Origin: an actinobacterium acAMD-2
Lineage (GTDB): Bacteria; Actinomycetota; Actinomycetes; UBA12327
Direction: 5' to 3'
Length of the DNA: 64,000 nucleotides
NCBI GenBank assembly: GCA_000754455.1
Contig: JNSE01000033.1
Location: 1-64,000, forward strand
Every line of letters begins with the position of its first letter. Positions within the stretch are counted from its first letter, which is position 1. This document shows positions 34,288-42,439 of this stretch, one piece after another. Both the position numbers and the translations under genes were made by a program. The notes beneath the pieces were generated by a model. The model worked only from the letters and a program-made list of their open reading frames with translations. It did no database searches and had not been told where the DNA came from.

Positions 34288-35724
34288 TTATTGCTGGGTT
34301 TGGGACTTGATTCGGTTGGTCAATTCCGATACCTGGTTAAAGACGCTGCGGCGCTCACCCATGAGGGTGCGAATCTTGCGATCTGCGTGCATCACCGTGG
34401 TGTGGTCGCGCCCACCAAATTGTTGGCCAATCTTAGGAAGGGAGAGATCGGTCAATTCTCGACATAAGTACATAGCGATCTGACGAGCATTCACCAGAAC
34501 ACGGGAGCGAGAGGCCCCGCAGAGGTCGTCAATGGTGAGGCCGAAGTATTGAGCGGTTTGGGCCATGATCGTTGCCGAGGTGATTTCAGGACCCGCGCCA
34601 TGGGGGAACAAGTCCTTCAACACGATTTCAGCTAGTGCCATATCGACTGGCTGACGGTTGAGGTTGGCGAACGCGGTGACTCGGATGAGCGCACCTTCAA
34701 GTTCTCGAATGTTGGTTGCCACCTTGGAGGCGATGAACTCCAGGACCTCGGGCGGAGCGGACAACTTTTCTTGCGCCTGCTTCTTTCGCAAAATCGCAAT
34801 ACGCGTCTCGAGGTCAGGTGCTTGAACATCGGTCATGAGGCCCCACTCGAAGCGTGAGCGCATGCGCTCTTCAAACTGCTCGAGCTGCTTGGGCGGCAAG
34901 TCACTGGTGACAACGATTTGCTTATTTGCGTTATGCAAGGTGTTAAAAGTGTGAAAGAACTCTTCCTGAGTTTGGACTTTGCCTTGCAGGAATTGCACGT
35001 CGTCGACTAAAAGCACATCAATATCGCGATAGCGCTTTTGAAAAGCTTGGGCTTTGTCGTCACGAATACTGTTAATGAAGTCGTTGGTGAATTCCTCGGA
35101 ACTGACATATCGCACACGGGCTCGCGGGTTGAGGTTTCGTGTGTAGTGGCCAATGGCGTGCAACAAGTGGGTCTTACCCAAACCGGATTCACCATAGATA
35201 AACAAGGGGTTGTAGGCCTGGGCGGGAACTTCAGCCACAGCAATGGCGGCCGCGTGAGCGAACCGATTTGACGAGCCAATAACAAAAGTGTCGAAGGTGT
35301 ATTTCGGATTCAATCGCGAGGTGTCAGCACCGCGCTGTGTGGGCAACTCACTGGGGGTAGGTGCATCACGACGAGCAGCAGCTAAATCAATAACGACGTC
35401 CTGAGCCGCGTCACTGTTGGTTCCCGATGCATTGTTATCGGTGGGAGTTTCGGTTTCTGCTTCAACAGTGACAGCCAGTCGAACTTCGTGGCCAAGAGCC
35501 TGCGACAGTGCGTTCACCACAACATCACGCAACTTGGTTTCGAGGACTTCTTTGGTCAACTCGTTCGGTGCAGCCAACAGGACGGTGTCACCGACCACCG
35601 CAATCGCGTGGGTCAGATCGAGAAACGCATGCTGGTGACGAGGCAGATCGGCGTCGGCAACACTGGTCAGAACTTGCGACCAAATGTTGTCCAGGTCCAC
35701 GCTTTGATCAACAGACTCGGTCAC
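34288..35724 (-). CDS. dnaA: Chromosomal replication initiator DnaA
   Basis: A 478-residue AAA+ initiator. It has domain I (about 8-90), an Ala/Asp/Thr-rich linker, the AAA+ core with Walker A GESGLGKT (178-185) and Walker B LLVDDVQFLQ, and C-terminal domain IV with the DnaA-box-binding GGRDHTTVMHADRKI. GTG at 35724 is preferred to TTG at 35742 because AGGA stands five bases before it, giving the usual N-terminus TESVDQSVDLDNIW. Boxes on both sides of the gene suggest autoregulation. Confidence 0.98.
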   Translation of the reverse strand: MTESVDQSVDLDNIWSQVLTSVADADLPRHQHAFLDLTHAIAVVGDTVLLAAPNELTKEVLETKLRDVVVNALSQALGHEVRLAVTVEAETETPTDNNASGTNSDAAQDVVIDLAAARRDAPTPSELPTQRGADTSRLNPKYTFDTFVIGSSNRFAHAAAIAVAEVPAQAYNPLFIYGESGLGKTHLLHAIGHYTRNLNPRARVRYVSSEEFTNDFINSIRDDKAQAFQKRYRDIDVLLVDDVQFLQGKVQTQEEFFHTFNTLHNANKQIVVTSDLPPKQLEQFEERMRSRFEWGLMTDVQAPDLETRIAILRKKQAQEKLSAPPEVLEFIASKVATNIRELEGALIRVTAFANLNRQPVDMALAEIVLKDLFPHGAGPEITSATIMAQTAQYFGLTIDDLCGASRSRVLVNARQIAMYLCRELTDLSLPKIGQQFGGRDHTTVMHADRKIRTLMGERRSVFNQVSELTNRIKSQTQQ

Positions 35725-36142
35725 TGGTCCTACTTTCCTCAAACGGTCAAATCGGGCGATACAGGTACATCCACAAAGTTATCCACAGGCTGTGCATGTG
35801 GAGCTGGGGATTCCCCTAAAACGGGACGCAGTAGGACCTTGAGGGCTTTCGGGGTCTACATCGCTGGTACTAGGGAAGTGCAGCAGAGGCGAAAACCTAC
35901 CCCTAGGTTGGACCGGAAGGCAAGGTTTTCCACAAGATAACCAAACGCCAGGAAATGCTGATCACCACCCCCTCGCTGACGGGGGATCACCCTCCAGTGG
36001 GTTCGTGGGTAGGTGGTCGACAGGGTCGAACCGCTGAAGATCAGGACAGACGGTGCCCCCACTGACCAGGAGCCAAGGACGGCGCGTATTCTGGACTTTC
36101 GTAAATCGTGCTTTCGGCACGCTACTTCCCTTTGGAGCCATT
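35725..36142. promoter_or_regulatory. dnaA-rpmH divergent promoter region with DnaA boxes
   Basis: This 418-bp gap contains a perfect DnaA box TTATCCACA (35779-35787), about 55 bp before the dnaA start, and a second box TTTTCCACA (35926-35934). A possible rpmH promoter is CTGACC (36062-36067) with TATTCT (36087-36092), 19 bp apart. No protein-coding frame in this stretch is convincing. The boxes suggest DnaA control of its own gene and perhaps an accessory origin element. Confidence 0.6.
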
Positions 36143-36280
36143 GTGAGTAAGCGCACGTTTCAGCCGAACAACCGGCGTCGCGCCAAGACCCATGGATTCC
36201 GTTTGCGCATGCGTACCCGCGCTGGTCGCGCCATCATCGCGAACCGCCGCGGCAAGGGTCGTTCGAAGCTCACGGCCTAG
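36143..36280 (+). CDS. rpmH: 50S ribosomal protein L34
   Basis: A 45-residue basic protein with the L34 signature KRTFQPNNRRRAKTHGFRLR and the end GRSKLTA. GTG at 36143 is the start, with TTTGGAG eight bases upstream; longer frames add unrelated residues. It is the first gene of the rpmH-rnpA-yidD-yidC-jag-rsmG operon. Confidence 0.97.
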   Translation: MSKRTFQPNNRRRAKTHGFRLRMRTRAGRAIIANRRGKGRSKLTA

Positions 36281-36284
36281 TCCC

Positions 36285-36629
36285 ATGGTGGCCACATCAC
36301 GGATGCGTCATCGCCGTGATTTTCAAGCCGCTCATCAAGGCGTTAAAGTAGCCGGCAAGTATGTGGTGTTGCACCACAAAACCCTTATAAATCAAGGGGA
36401 TTCCCCAGATCCTGTTGTGGGATATGTGGTGTCAAAAAAGGTGGGAAATGCTGTGGTGCGCAATCGCGTTCAGCGTCGACTACGTCACCTCATCCACGAA
36501 ACTCAGCACCGCATTGCGCAAGGAAGCCTGCTGGTGATCCGAGTGTTACCGAGCGCAGCACAAGCCAACAGTGCAGAGTTAGGTCACGACCTTGATCGAC
36601 TCTTACAACGGCTGGAAGCTGGCAGATGA
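36285..36629 (+). CDS. rnpA: Ribonuclease P protein component
   Basis: A 114-residue basic protein that binds RNase P RNA and assists tRNA 5' processing. The family RNR motif is in KVGNAVVRNRVQRRLRHL, and SRMRHRRDF is the usual N-terminal motif. The ATG is four bases after the rpmH stop; a downstream ATG at 36303 is possible. It overlaps yidD by 4 bp. Confidence 0.95.
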   Translation: MVATSRMRHRRDFQAAHQGVKVAGKYVVLHHKTLINQGDSPDPVVGYVVSKKVGNAVVRNRVQRRLRHLIHETQHRIAQGSLLVIRVLPSAAQANSAELGHDLDRLLQRLEAGR

Positions 36630-37039
36630 TGACGTTGCTCAGCAAGGTGTTGATTGCTCCCATTCGGTGGTACCAACGATGGATCTCTCCAGCGTTTGCA
36701 CCGACCTGTCGGTTCTATCCCTCGTGCTCGGCCTACGCGGTCCGCGCTCTCGAGACCCACGGGCCAGTCATCGGCCTGTATTTGGCTATTCGACGGTTAT
36801 TGCGGTGCCACCCCTGGACTCCTGGCGGAATTGACCAGGTCCCACCCAAGGGACAGTGGTCATCCACGCCGACACCGTATGACCCCGACGAAGACCCGAA
36901 CAGCAGCAAGCGAATTATCAGTGATGCAACGAGCATCGAGACAGTGACCCGGTCACACCACGAAAAGGCCAGCGCGACATCCTTAGCACGAGAACTGCGC
37001 AACACTGCTTGCGCCCATCCCTTGACCCAGGGAGCTTGA
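36626..37039 (+). CDS. yidD: Membrane protein insertion efficiency factor YidD
   Basis: A 137-residue protein. Residues 1-75 carry the YidD signature IRWYQRWISPAFAPTCRFYPSCSAYA (cited in parts: WISP, CRFYPSCS) and LLRCHPWTPGG. The remaining 60 residues are a hydrophilic extension not needed in typical 70-80 residue homologues. It assists YidC-dependent insertion. The start ATG overlaps the rnpA stop. Confidence 0.93.
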   Translation: MMTLLSKVLIAPIRWYQRWISPAFAPTCRFYPSCSAYAVRALETHGPVIGLYLAIRRLLRCHPWTPGGIDQVPPKGQWSSTPTPYDPDEDPNSSKRIISDATSIETVTRSHHEKASATSLARELRNTACAHPLTQGA

Positions 37040-37042
37040 CCC

Positions 37043-38008
37043 GTGGAGTTGATCAATACCGTTTTCGGTCCGCTTGAGTGGATCGTTTCGTTTGTCTTGG
37101 TTGCGTTTCACAGTGGACTCACTGCACTAGGACTTCCTGCCGATGGCGGCGCGTCATGGACGTTGTCGATTGTCGGCCTAGTGATCTTGATTCGCATCAT
37201 TTTGATCCCACTTTTTGTTCGCCAAATTAAAGCTCAGCGTGGGTTGCAAATTTTGCAACCGAAGATGAAAGAGATTCAAAAGAAGTACAAGGACGACCGC
37301 GAAAAGCAGTCGCAGGAAATGATGAAGCTGTACAAGGAAACGGGCACTAACCCGTTGGCTTCCTGCTTGCCAATTCTGGCGCAATCGCCGATTTTCTTTG
37401 CACTTTTCCAGGTTCTCAATGGGATTGCGACTGGCCAAGCGCGAGGCGTCTTAACTCCTGAGTTGTTGGAGTCTGCACGTAATGCTCGCGTTTTTGGCGC
37501 ACCGCTTTACGCCACCTTCGCTAATGCGAACGAGTATGCAGCGCAAGGGGTCTCGGCTACGTCCGTTCGCATCGTCACCGTTATTTTGATCGTACTCATG
37601 ACGTTCACTACGTTCACCACGCAACGTCAATTGATGTTGAAGAACATGCCAACGGACAACCCGATGGCGCAACAACAAAAGATTTTGTTGTACGTCTTTC
37701 CGTTGATGTTTGCTTTCTTCGGTATTAACTTTCCGATCGGTGTGTTGATCTACTGGTTAACCACCAACTTGTGGACCATGGGTCAACAGTTTTATGTCAT
37801 TCGCAACAACCCCACACCAGGAACTCCGGCAGAAGCGGCCTACAACGAACGCCAAGCTATTAAGGCTGCACGTGGTGGTTCATTGATTCAGCGCGTGACA
37901 GGTCGAGGCCCAGTAGTCAGCAATGAACCGGTCGAGCAGATCGAAGAACCCAAGGTCGTTCGGCAACAACCCAAGCGCAAACCCAAGAGTGCCCGTAAGA
38001 AGCAATAG
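37043..38008 (+). CDS. yidC: Membrane protein insertase YidC
   Basis: A 321-residue insertase of the short Gram-positive/actinobacterial type, with five to six membrane helices. Its conserved region includes IRIILIPLFVRQIKAQRG (positively charged groove residue Arg) and MKLYKETGTNPLASCLPIL. A basic C-terminal tail ending KPKSARKKQ can contact the ribosome. The start is GTG, preceded by AGGGAG. Confidence 0.96.
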   Translation: MELINTVFGPLEWIVSFVLVAFHSGLTALGLPADGGASWTLSIVGLVILIRIILIPLFVRQIKAQRGLQILQPKMKEIQKKYKDDREKQSQEMMKLYKETGTNPLASCLPILAQSPIFFALFQVLNGIATGQARGVLTPELLESARNARVFGAPLYATFANANEYAAQGVSATSVRIVTVILIVLMTFTTFTTQRQLMLKNMPTDNPMAQQQKILLYVFPLMFAFFGINFPIGVLIYWLTTNLWTMGQQFYVIRNNPTPGTPAEAAYNERQAIKAARGGSLIQRVTGRGPVVSNEPVEQIEEPKVVRQQPKRKPKSARKKQ

Positions 38009-38081
38009 TCGTTTTATCCCTTTTGTCCGTTTTACTGTGCGTAGCACCCGGGATCGGGGCTAAGAAAAATGAGGAGTAATC

Positions 38082-38615
38082 ATGAGTGATTCCGTCGAGA
38101 CCACTGACGCTGTTGATGCTGAGGTCGCCGAGCAGGCAGAACCAAAGAACCGCCAGTCGCTGTTAGTTCAAGAAGGCGACATTGCCGCTGACTACATCGA
38201 AGGCCTCCTGGATATCGCTGACCTTGGTGATGATGGCGCTATTGACATGGACGTCGAAGGCGACCGAGCTGTTGTGGCCGTGACCGGCGAAGGCGTGGAT
38301 GTCTTGGTGGGCGATAACGGTGAGGTCCTCAATGCCCTGCAGGAACTGACCCGCTTGGCCGTTCTGCGCGAGACCGGCGAGCGCTCCCGCTTGATGCTGG
38401 ATGTGGCCGGCTACCGCGCCCAGCGTCGCGAGGTCCTCACCGCCCTAGGAACTGAGGCCGCCGACAAGGTCAAGGCCAGCGGGGAAGCCCTCTCGCTCGA
38501 GCCAATGAACGCCTTTGAGCGCAAGGTCGTCCACGACGCTATCGCTGCCGCGGGCTTGAAGTCAGAATCTGATGGCGTGGAGCCCAATCGCTTCATCGTC
38601 GTCCTGCCTGCTTAA
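38082..38615 (+). CDS. jag: Jag/SpoIIIJ-associated RNA-binding protein (KH-R3H)
   Basis: A 177-residue cytoplasmic protein with an acidic N-terminus, a KH domain (about 50-110, DVLVGDNGEVLNALQ) and an R3H domain with the R-x3-H pair in FERKVVHDAI. Jag/KhpB proteins bind RNA and influence wall growth. GAGGAG precedes the ATG. Its stop shares one base with the rsmG start (TAATG). Confidence 0.94.
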   Translation: MSDSVETTDAVDAEVAEQAEPKNRQSLLVQEGDIAADYIEGLLDIADLGDDGAIDMDVEGDRAVVAVTGEGVDVLVGDNGEVLNALQELTRLAVLRETGERSRLMLDVAGYRAQRREVLTALGTEAADKVKASGEALSLEPMNAFERKVVHDAIAAAGLKSESDGVEPNRFIVVLPA

Positions 38616-39229
38616 TGGTTTCACGGGAAACATCGGCACAAGTCGAAGCCATCTTTGGTGACCGGCTACCCCTGATTGAGCGCTATGCCCAGTGGCTGGC
38701 CGATCAAGGGGTGGTGCGTGGGCTCTTAGGTCCGCGGGAGGTCGATCGCATCTGGGATCGGCACATCATCAACAGCGCCCTGGTGAGCGAGTTCATTCCA
38801 CCAGGTGCCACAGTGGCCGACCTGGGTTCGGGTGCTGGTCTGCCAGGAATTCCGTTGGCGTTGGCTCGCCCTGACTTGTCGGTCACCCTGGTTGAGCCCC
38901 TGTTGCGTCGGATGACGTTTTTGACCGAGGTCCTGGCCGACCTGCAGTCCCTGGCCACGGAACCGTTGAAGGTCGAACTGGTGCGAGGGCGCGCCGAGGA
39001 ACTGCACGGCAAGGCCACCTTTGACGTCGTCACGGCTCGAGCCCTTGCTCCCCTGGATCGTTTGGTGGGATGGGCCGCTCCCTTGTTGGGCTCTGGCGGT
39101 CAGCTCGTGGCCCTCAAGGGGAGTTCGGCTGGTGAAGAGATTGAGCAGGCAGCGTCAGCGCTCGCTAAGGCTGGCTTGTCAGCTCGGCGTGAAGCGGGCG
39201 AATCCATCACTGTCGTGATTGCTTCCTAG
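38615..39229 (+). CDS. rsmG: 16S rRNA (guanine-N7) methyltransferase RsmG
   Basis: A 204-residue SAM-dependent methyltransferase that modifies G527 of 16S rRNA (E. coli numbering). The SAM-binding motif is VADLGSGAGLPGIPLA. A parS-like sequence coincides with the first codons. It ends the rpmH operon and is followed by a strong hairpin. Confidence 0.95.
   Translation: MVSRETSAQVEAIFGDRLPLIERYAQWLADQGVVRGLLGPREVDRIWDRHIINSALVSEFIPPGATVADLGSGAGLPGIPLALARPDLSVTLVEPLLRRMTFLTEVLADLQSLATEPLKVELVRGRAEELHGKATFDVVTARALAPLDRLVGWAAPLLGSGGQLVALKGSSAGEEIEQAASALAKAGLSARREAGESITVVIAS
38617..38632. promoter_or_regulatory. parS-like site in the rsmG start
   Basis: GGTTTCACGGGAAACA differs from the parS consensus TGTTTCACGTGAAACA at two positions. 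It lies within codons 1-6 of rsmG, a location where degenerate parS sequences are often found in bacteria with parA downstream. ParB binding is inference. Confidence 0.5.
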
Positions 39230-39252
39230 CAGGCAATCCGGGGATTGCCTGC
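39229..39252 (+). terminator. Strong hairpin after rsmG
   Basis: GCAGGCAATCC (39229-39239) and GGATTGCCTGC (39242-39252) form a perfect 11-bp stem starting at the last base of the rsmG stop codon. There is no T-run, which is common for actinobacterial terminators. The rest of the gap to parA (to 39492) shows a TTATCCGTG but no convincing gene. Confidence 0.65.
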
Positions 39253-39492
39253 ACGCGAGTTATCCGTGCGTGGCAAGATCAGCGCAAGAGAAGTTTTCAC
39301 GGCATGGGTGAGGGCACCTGGTGTGCCTGCCGAGACCAGAAAGGTGGGCGAAAAGTTTCGTGAGTACGGAACCAGAGTCCAAGGTCGGATGGCCAGAAAA
39401 CCCTTCTATCGCAACGGATAGTGAGCCCCCACAGGCAGCATCCTTCACGTCCTCTGGACTGGGCTGGCCAGCAGAAGTGGGTGGTTCTGAGG

Positions 39493-40440
39493 ATGACTGA
39501 TACCCCGAACTACTTCGGTCCATCCGATGCGGCCTTGCAGGCAGCCGTCGATGTTTCACGGGAAACATTGGGTGGTGGCTCGGATACCCCGATTGCCCAA
39601 GCTGCGGCCGCTGCTGTCCTGGTGGCCTCTGGTCGAGTGGCTGATCAACTCCCCCGTCCTCTGCAGACGCGGATTTTGACGATTTCTAACCAGAAGGGTG
39701 GCGTAGGTAAGACCACGACCACGGTCAACCTGGCGGCCGGCCTAGCGTTCCAAGGGCTTCGCGTTCTGGTCATTGACCTCGATCCGCAGGGCAACGCCTC
39801 CACCGCTTTGGGCATGCCACATCACGATGAGGTCGATTCCATCTACGAGGTCCTGCTGGAAGATATGCCGCTGGCTCAGGCGGTCCAAAAGGTGGAGCAA
39901 ATCCCCAATCTCTATGGCGTTCCAGCCACCTTGGATCTCGCTGGGGCTGAATTGGAGCTGGTCTCGCTGGTCGCGCGAGAAAATCGCCTCAAACGAGCGA
40001 TCGAAACCTACCTGAACCAATCAACTGATAGGTTTGACTTTGTCCTCATCGACTGTCCTCCCTCGCTGGGATTGCTCACGGTCAATGCGCTGGTGGCCGC
40101 TACTGAAGTGTTGATTCCGATTCAATGCGAGTACTACGCACTGGAAGGTTTGGGACAACTCGTACGCAACGTGGAAAAGATTCAAGAGTTTCTCAATCCC
40201 AATATTTTTATTTCCACGATTTTGCTCACGATGTACGACGGCCGCACGCGTTTGTCTGCGCAAGTGGCGCAAGAAGTGCGTGACTTTTTTGGTGAGCGCG
40301 TTTTGCCAACCGCAATTCCGCGATCAGTTCGTGTGTCTGAAGCACCGTCATTTCAGCAAACGGTGTTGACCTATGACCCAGGTTCGACAGGTGCACAAAG
40401 TTACTTACAAGCCGCTCGCGAATTGGCCTTGCAGGCATGA
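39493..40440 (+). CDS. parA: Chromosome partitioning ATPase ParA
   Basis: A 315-residue Walker-type ATPase. The deviant Walker A is KGGVGKT (68-74), with LVIDLDPQGNAST and DCPPSLGLLTVNAL following. About 58 residues precede the core, including VSRETL, which is encoded by a parS-like sequence. The start is uncertain: ATG at 39493, or GTG at 39481 or 39421. It drives origin segregation with ParB, encoded 16 bp downstream. Confidence 0.95.
   Translation: MTDTPNYFGPSDAALQAAVDVSRETLGGGSDTPIAQAAAAAVLVASGRVADQLPRPLQTRILTISNQKGGVGKTTTTVNLAAGLAFQGLRVLVIDLDPQGNASTALGMPHHDEVDSIYEVLLEDMPLAQAVQKVEQIPNLYGVPATLDLAGAELELVSLVARENRLKRAIETYLNQSTDRFDFVLIDCPPSLGLLTVNALVAATEVLIPIQCEYYALEGLGQLVRNVEKIQEFLNPNIFISTILLTMYDGRTRLSAQVAQEVRDFFGERVLPTAIPRSVRVSEAPSFQQTVLTYDPGSTGAQSYLQAARELALQA
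39552..39567. promoter_or_regulatory. parS-like site inside parA
   Basis: TGTTTCACGGGAAACA matches the 16-bp parS consensus TGTTTCACGTGAAACA at 15 positions. The only difference is G for T at position 10. It encodes residues near VSRET of ParA. It is the best parS candidate in the window and lies about 5.4 kb from oriC. Confidence 0.7.
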
Positions 40441-40456
40441 AAAGAGTAGGGAAAAA

Positions 40457-41458
40457 ATGAGTGCAAAACAGCGTGGATTAGGTCGTGGTTTGGGCGCTCT
40501 TATTCCTACCGCGCCAGGACCACAAACCAGCGCCGAGACTGGTAGTCAGCCCAGTACTGAGGCGGGTTCCGCAGGTTCGGGGACCGCGGTACCTGGTGCT
40601 AGCCGGGGCGCAAAATTGGCCCAAAATACGGCCTCCTCATCGGTGGAATTTGTCGTTCCCGAGGGCGCCTATTTTGCTGAACTTCCACTGGATTCCATCA
40701 CACCAAATCCGCGTCAACCGCGAACAGTTTTTGATCCTGAAGCGCTTGATGAATTGATTCATTCGATTAAAGAAATTGGTTTGCTTCAACCCATTGTTGT
40801 TCGTCCCTTGTCAAACAATCGTTTTGAATTAGTCATGGGTGAGCGTCGTTGGCGCGCACACACTGTTGCAGGTTTAGCAACCATCCCAGCGATTGTTCGC
40901 GAGACCGCTGACGCAGATTTGTTGCGCGATGCGTTGCTCGAAAACTTGCACCGCAGCCAACTCAATGCGCTCGAAGAAGCGGCGGCCTACAGCCAACTCC
41001 TCAACGACTTTGGCTGCACACACGATGAGTTAGCTCAGCGCATTGGTCGCTCGCGTCCACAAATCTCCAACACCATCCGCTTGTTGAAGCTACCTCCAGT
41101 CGTCCAATCCAAGGTGGCGGCAGGGGTGCTCTCCGCAGGCCACGCACGCGCTCTGCTCGGCCTTGAGGACCCCAAGGCTCAGGAAGCTCTAGCCACCAAG
41201 ATCGTGGCTGAGGGCCTGTCGGTGCGCACGGTTGAGGAACTGGTGAGCCTGGGCTTTGCAGGCCCTGCCTCCAAGAAGTCCGGGCGCAAGAAGGCCGGAC
41301 CGGACTGGTCAGAGTTGGTCGATCGCCTCGAGGACCGGTTGGATACCAAGGCTGCGATTTCGGCATCAGCCAAGGGCCGGGGCAAAATCACTGTGGAATT
41401 TGCCAGTTTTGAGGACCTTCGCCGCATTGTTGACACCATTGCGGGACCGCAGAAGTAA
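40457..41458 (+). CDS. parB: Chromosome partitioning protein ParB
   Basis: A 333-residue ParB/Spo0J. After RGLGRGLGALIPT and a low-complexity linker comes the CTPase/ParB domain with NPRQPR and GERRWRA motifs. A helix-turn-helix (about 190-240, IGRSRPQISNTIRLLKLP) binds parS, and a C-terminal dimer domain ends the protein. ATG at 40457 follows AGGG; longer frames overlap parA. It is convergent with ddl. Confidence 0.96.
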   Translation: MSAKQRGLGRGLGALIPTAPGPQTSAETGSQPSTEAGSAGSGTAVPGASRGAKLAQNTASSSVEFVVPEGAYFAELPLDSITPNPRQPRTVFDPEALDELIHSIKEIGLLQPIVVRPLSNNRFELVMGERRWRAHTVAGLATIPAIVRETADADLLRDALLENLHRSQLNALEEAAAYSQLLNDFGCTHDELAQRIGRSRPQISNTIRLLKLPPVVQSKVAAGVLSAGHARALLGLEDPKAQEALATKIVAEGLSVRTVEELVSLGFAGPASKKSGRKKAGPDWSELVDRLEDRLDTKAAISASAKGRGKITVEFASFEDLRRIVDTIAGPQK

Positions 41459-41470
41459 CTTCCTCGGTCT

Positions 41471-42439
41471 TTAGGCCTGGGCTGAGTGGGCCTCAATCGC
41501 ATCGTTAACCAGGGCCAAACACACCTCGGAGAGGTCCAATCCGGCTGCTTCGATGGCCTGCGGAAGTAAGGAAGTTTCGGTCATGCCAGGGGCAACGTTG
41601 GCCTCAATGAATTGCGGAACACCCTCGCCGTCAATGATGAAATCGGATCGTGAAAATCCCGTTAACCCAAGAATGGTGTGAACGGTCAGGGCGGCATCGG
41701 CGACGCGTTGTGACACCTCGTCACTGATGCGAGCGGGTGCAAAAAATTCGGTAAGACCAGCGGTGTAGCGAGCGTTGTAATCGTAGAACTCGCCGTCGGG
41801 AACAATCTCCACCGCAGGCAAAGCGATCGGACCATCACCAAGATCGATGACGGAAACCGCAACTTCTGTGCCGGCGATATAGCGTTCAATCACGGCACAA
41901 TCAGCGTAGGAAAAGCACGAGACCATGGCAGTCGGAAGTTCGGCAGCGGTGTGAACGATGCTCACACCCAGGGCCGATCCACCCTTGGAAGGCTTAATGA
42001 CCAGCGGAAATCCGAAGGCTTTTTCGACCGCGTCGAGCACCGCCCCAGCGCCTAATTCGCGGAAGGCTTCATGCGGCAAAACCACCATTTCAGGCGTAAA
42101 TATGCCGTTTCTGGCCACAATCGTTTTGGCCAGGGGTTTGTCATAGGTCAGTCGGCAGGCCTCGGGATTTGACCCTACGTAGGGCAGCTTCAGTAGATCC
42201 AGGACATCGCGAATCGCACCGTCTTCACCGGCCGCTCCATGGAACATCGGGAAGATGCAGTCGGGTGGATCGGCGATGAGCGAGGGCAACAAATCAATGT
42301 CCATGTCGCGCTCGTCAACGTCGACTCCTCGGTTGCGCAGTGCTTCAGAAATACGACGACCAGAACGCACGGAGACATCGCGCTCGTGGGACAAGCCACC
42401 AGCTAGTACTACAACACGAAGTGCAGAGTCAGTACTCAT
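41471..42439 (-). CDS. ddl: D-alanine--D-alanine ligase family protein
   Basis: A 322-residue ATP-grasp ligase for D-Ala-D-Ala, the terminal dipeptide of the peptidoglycan stem. Typical elements are an N-terminal LAGGLSHERDVSVRSG, an ATP-binding PLVIKPSKGGSALGVS, and metal- and substrate-binding FIEANVAPGMTE near the end. It is somewhat shorter than the 350-370 residues of many Ddl proteins. The start overlaps the stop of the upstream aminotransferase by one base (TAATG). Confidence 0.88.
   Translation of the reverse strand: MSTDSALRVVVLAGGLSHERDVSVRSGRRISEALRNRGVDVDERDMDIDLLPSLIADPPDCIFPMFHGAAGEDGAIRDVLDLLKLPYVGSNPEACRLTYDKPLAKTIVARNGIFTPEMVVLPHEAFRELGAGAVLDAVEKAFGFPLVIKPSKGGSALGVSIVHTAAELPTAMVSCFSYADCAVIERYIAGTEVAVSVIDLGDGPIALPAVEIVPDGEFYDYNARYTAGLTEFFAPARISDEVSQRVADAALTVHTILGLTGFSRSDFIIDGEGVPQFIEANVAPGMTETSLLPQAIEAAGLDLSEVCLALVNDAIEAHSAQA

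Noticed and set aside
39295..39365. Possible extra parS-like sites upstream of parA (GTTTTCACGG, AGTTTCGTGAG)
   Set aside because: Each keeps only one half of the palindrome; matches are too weak.
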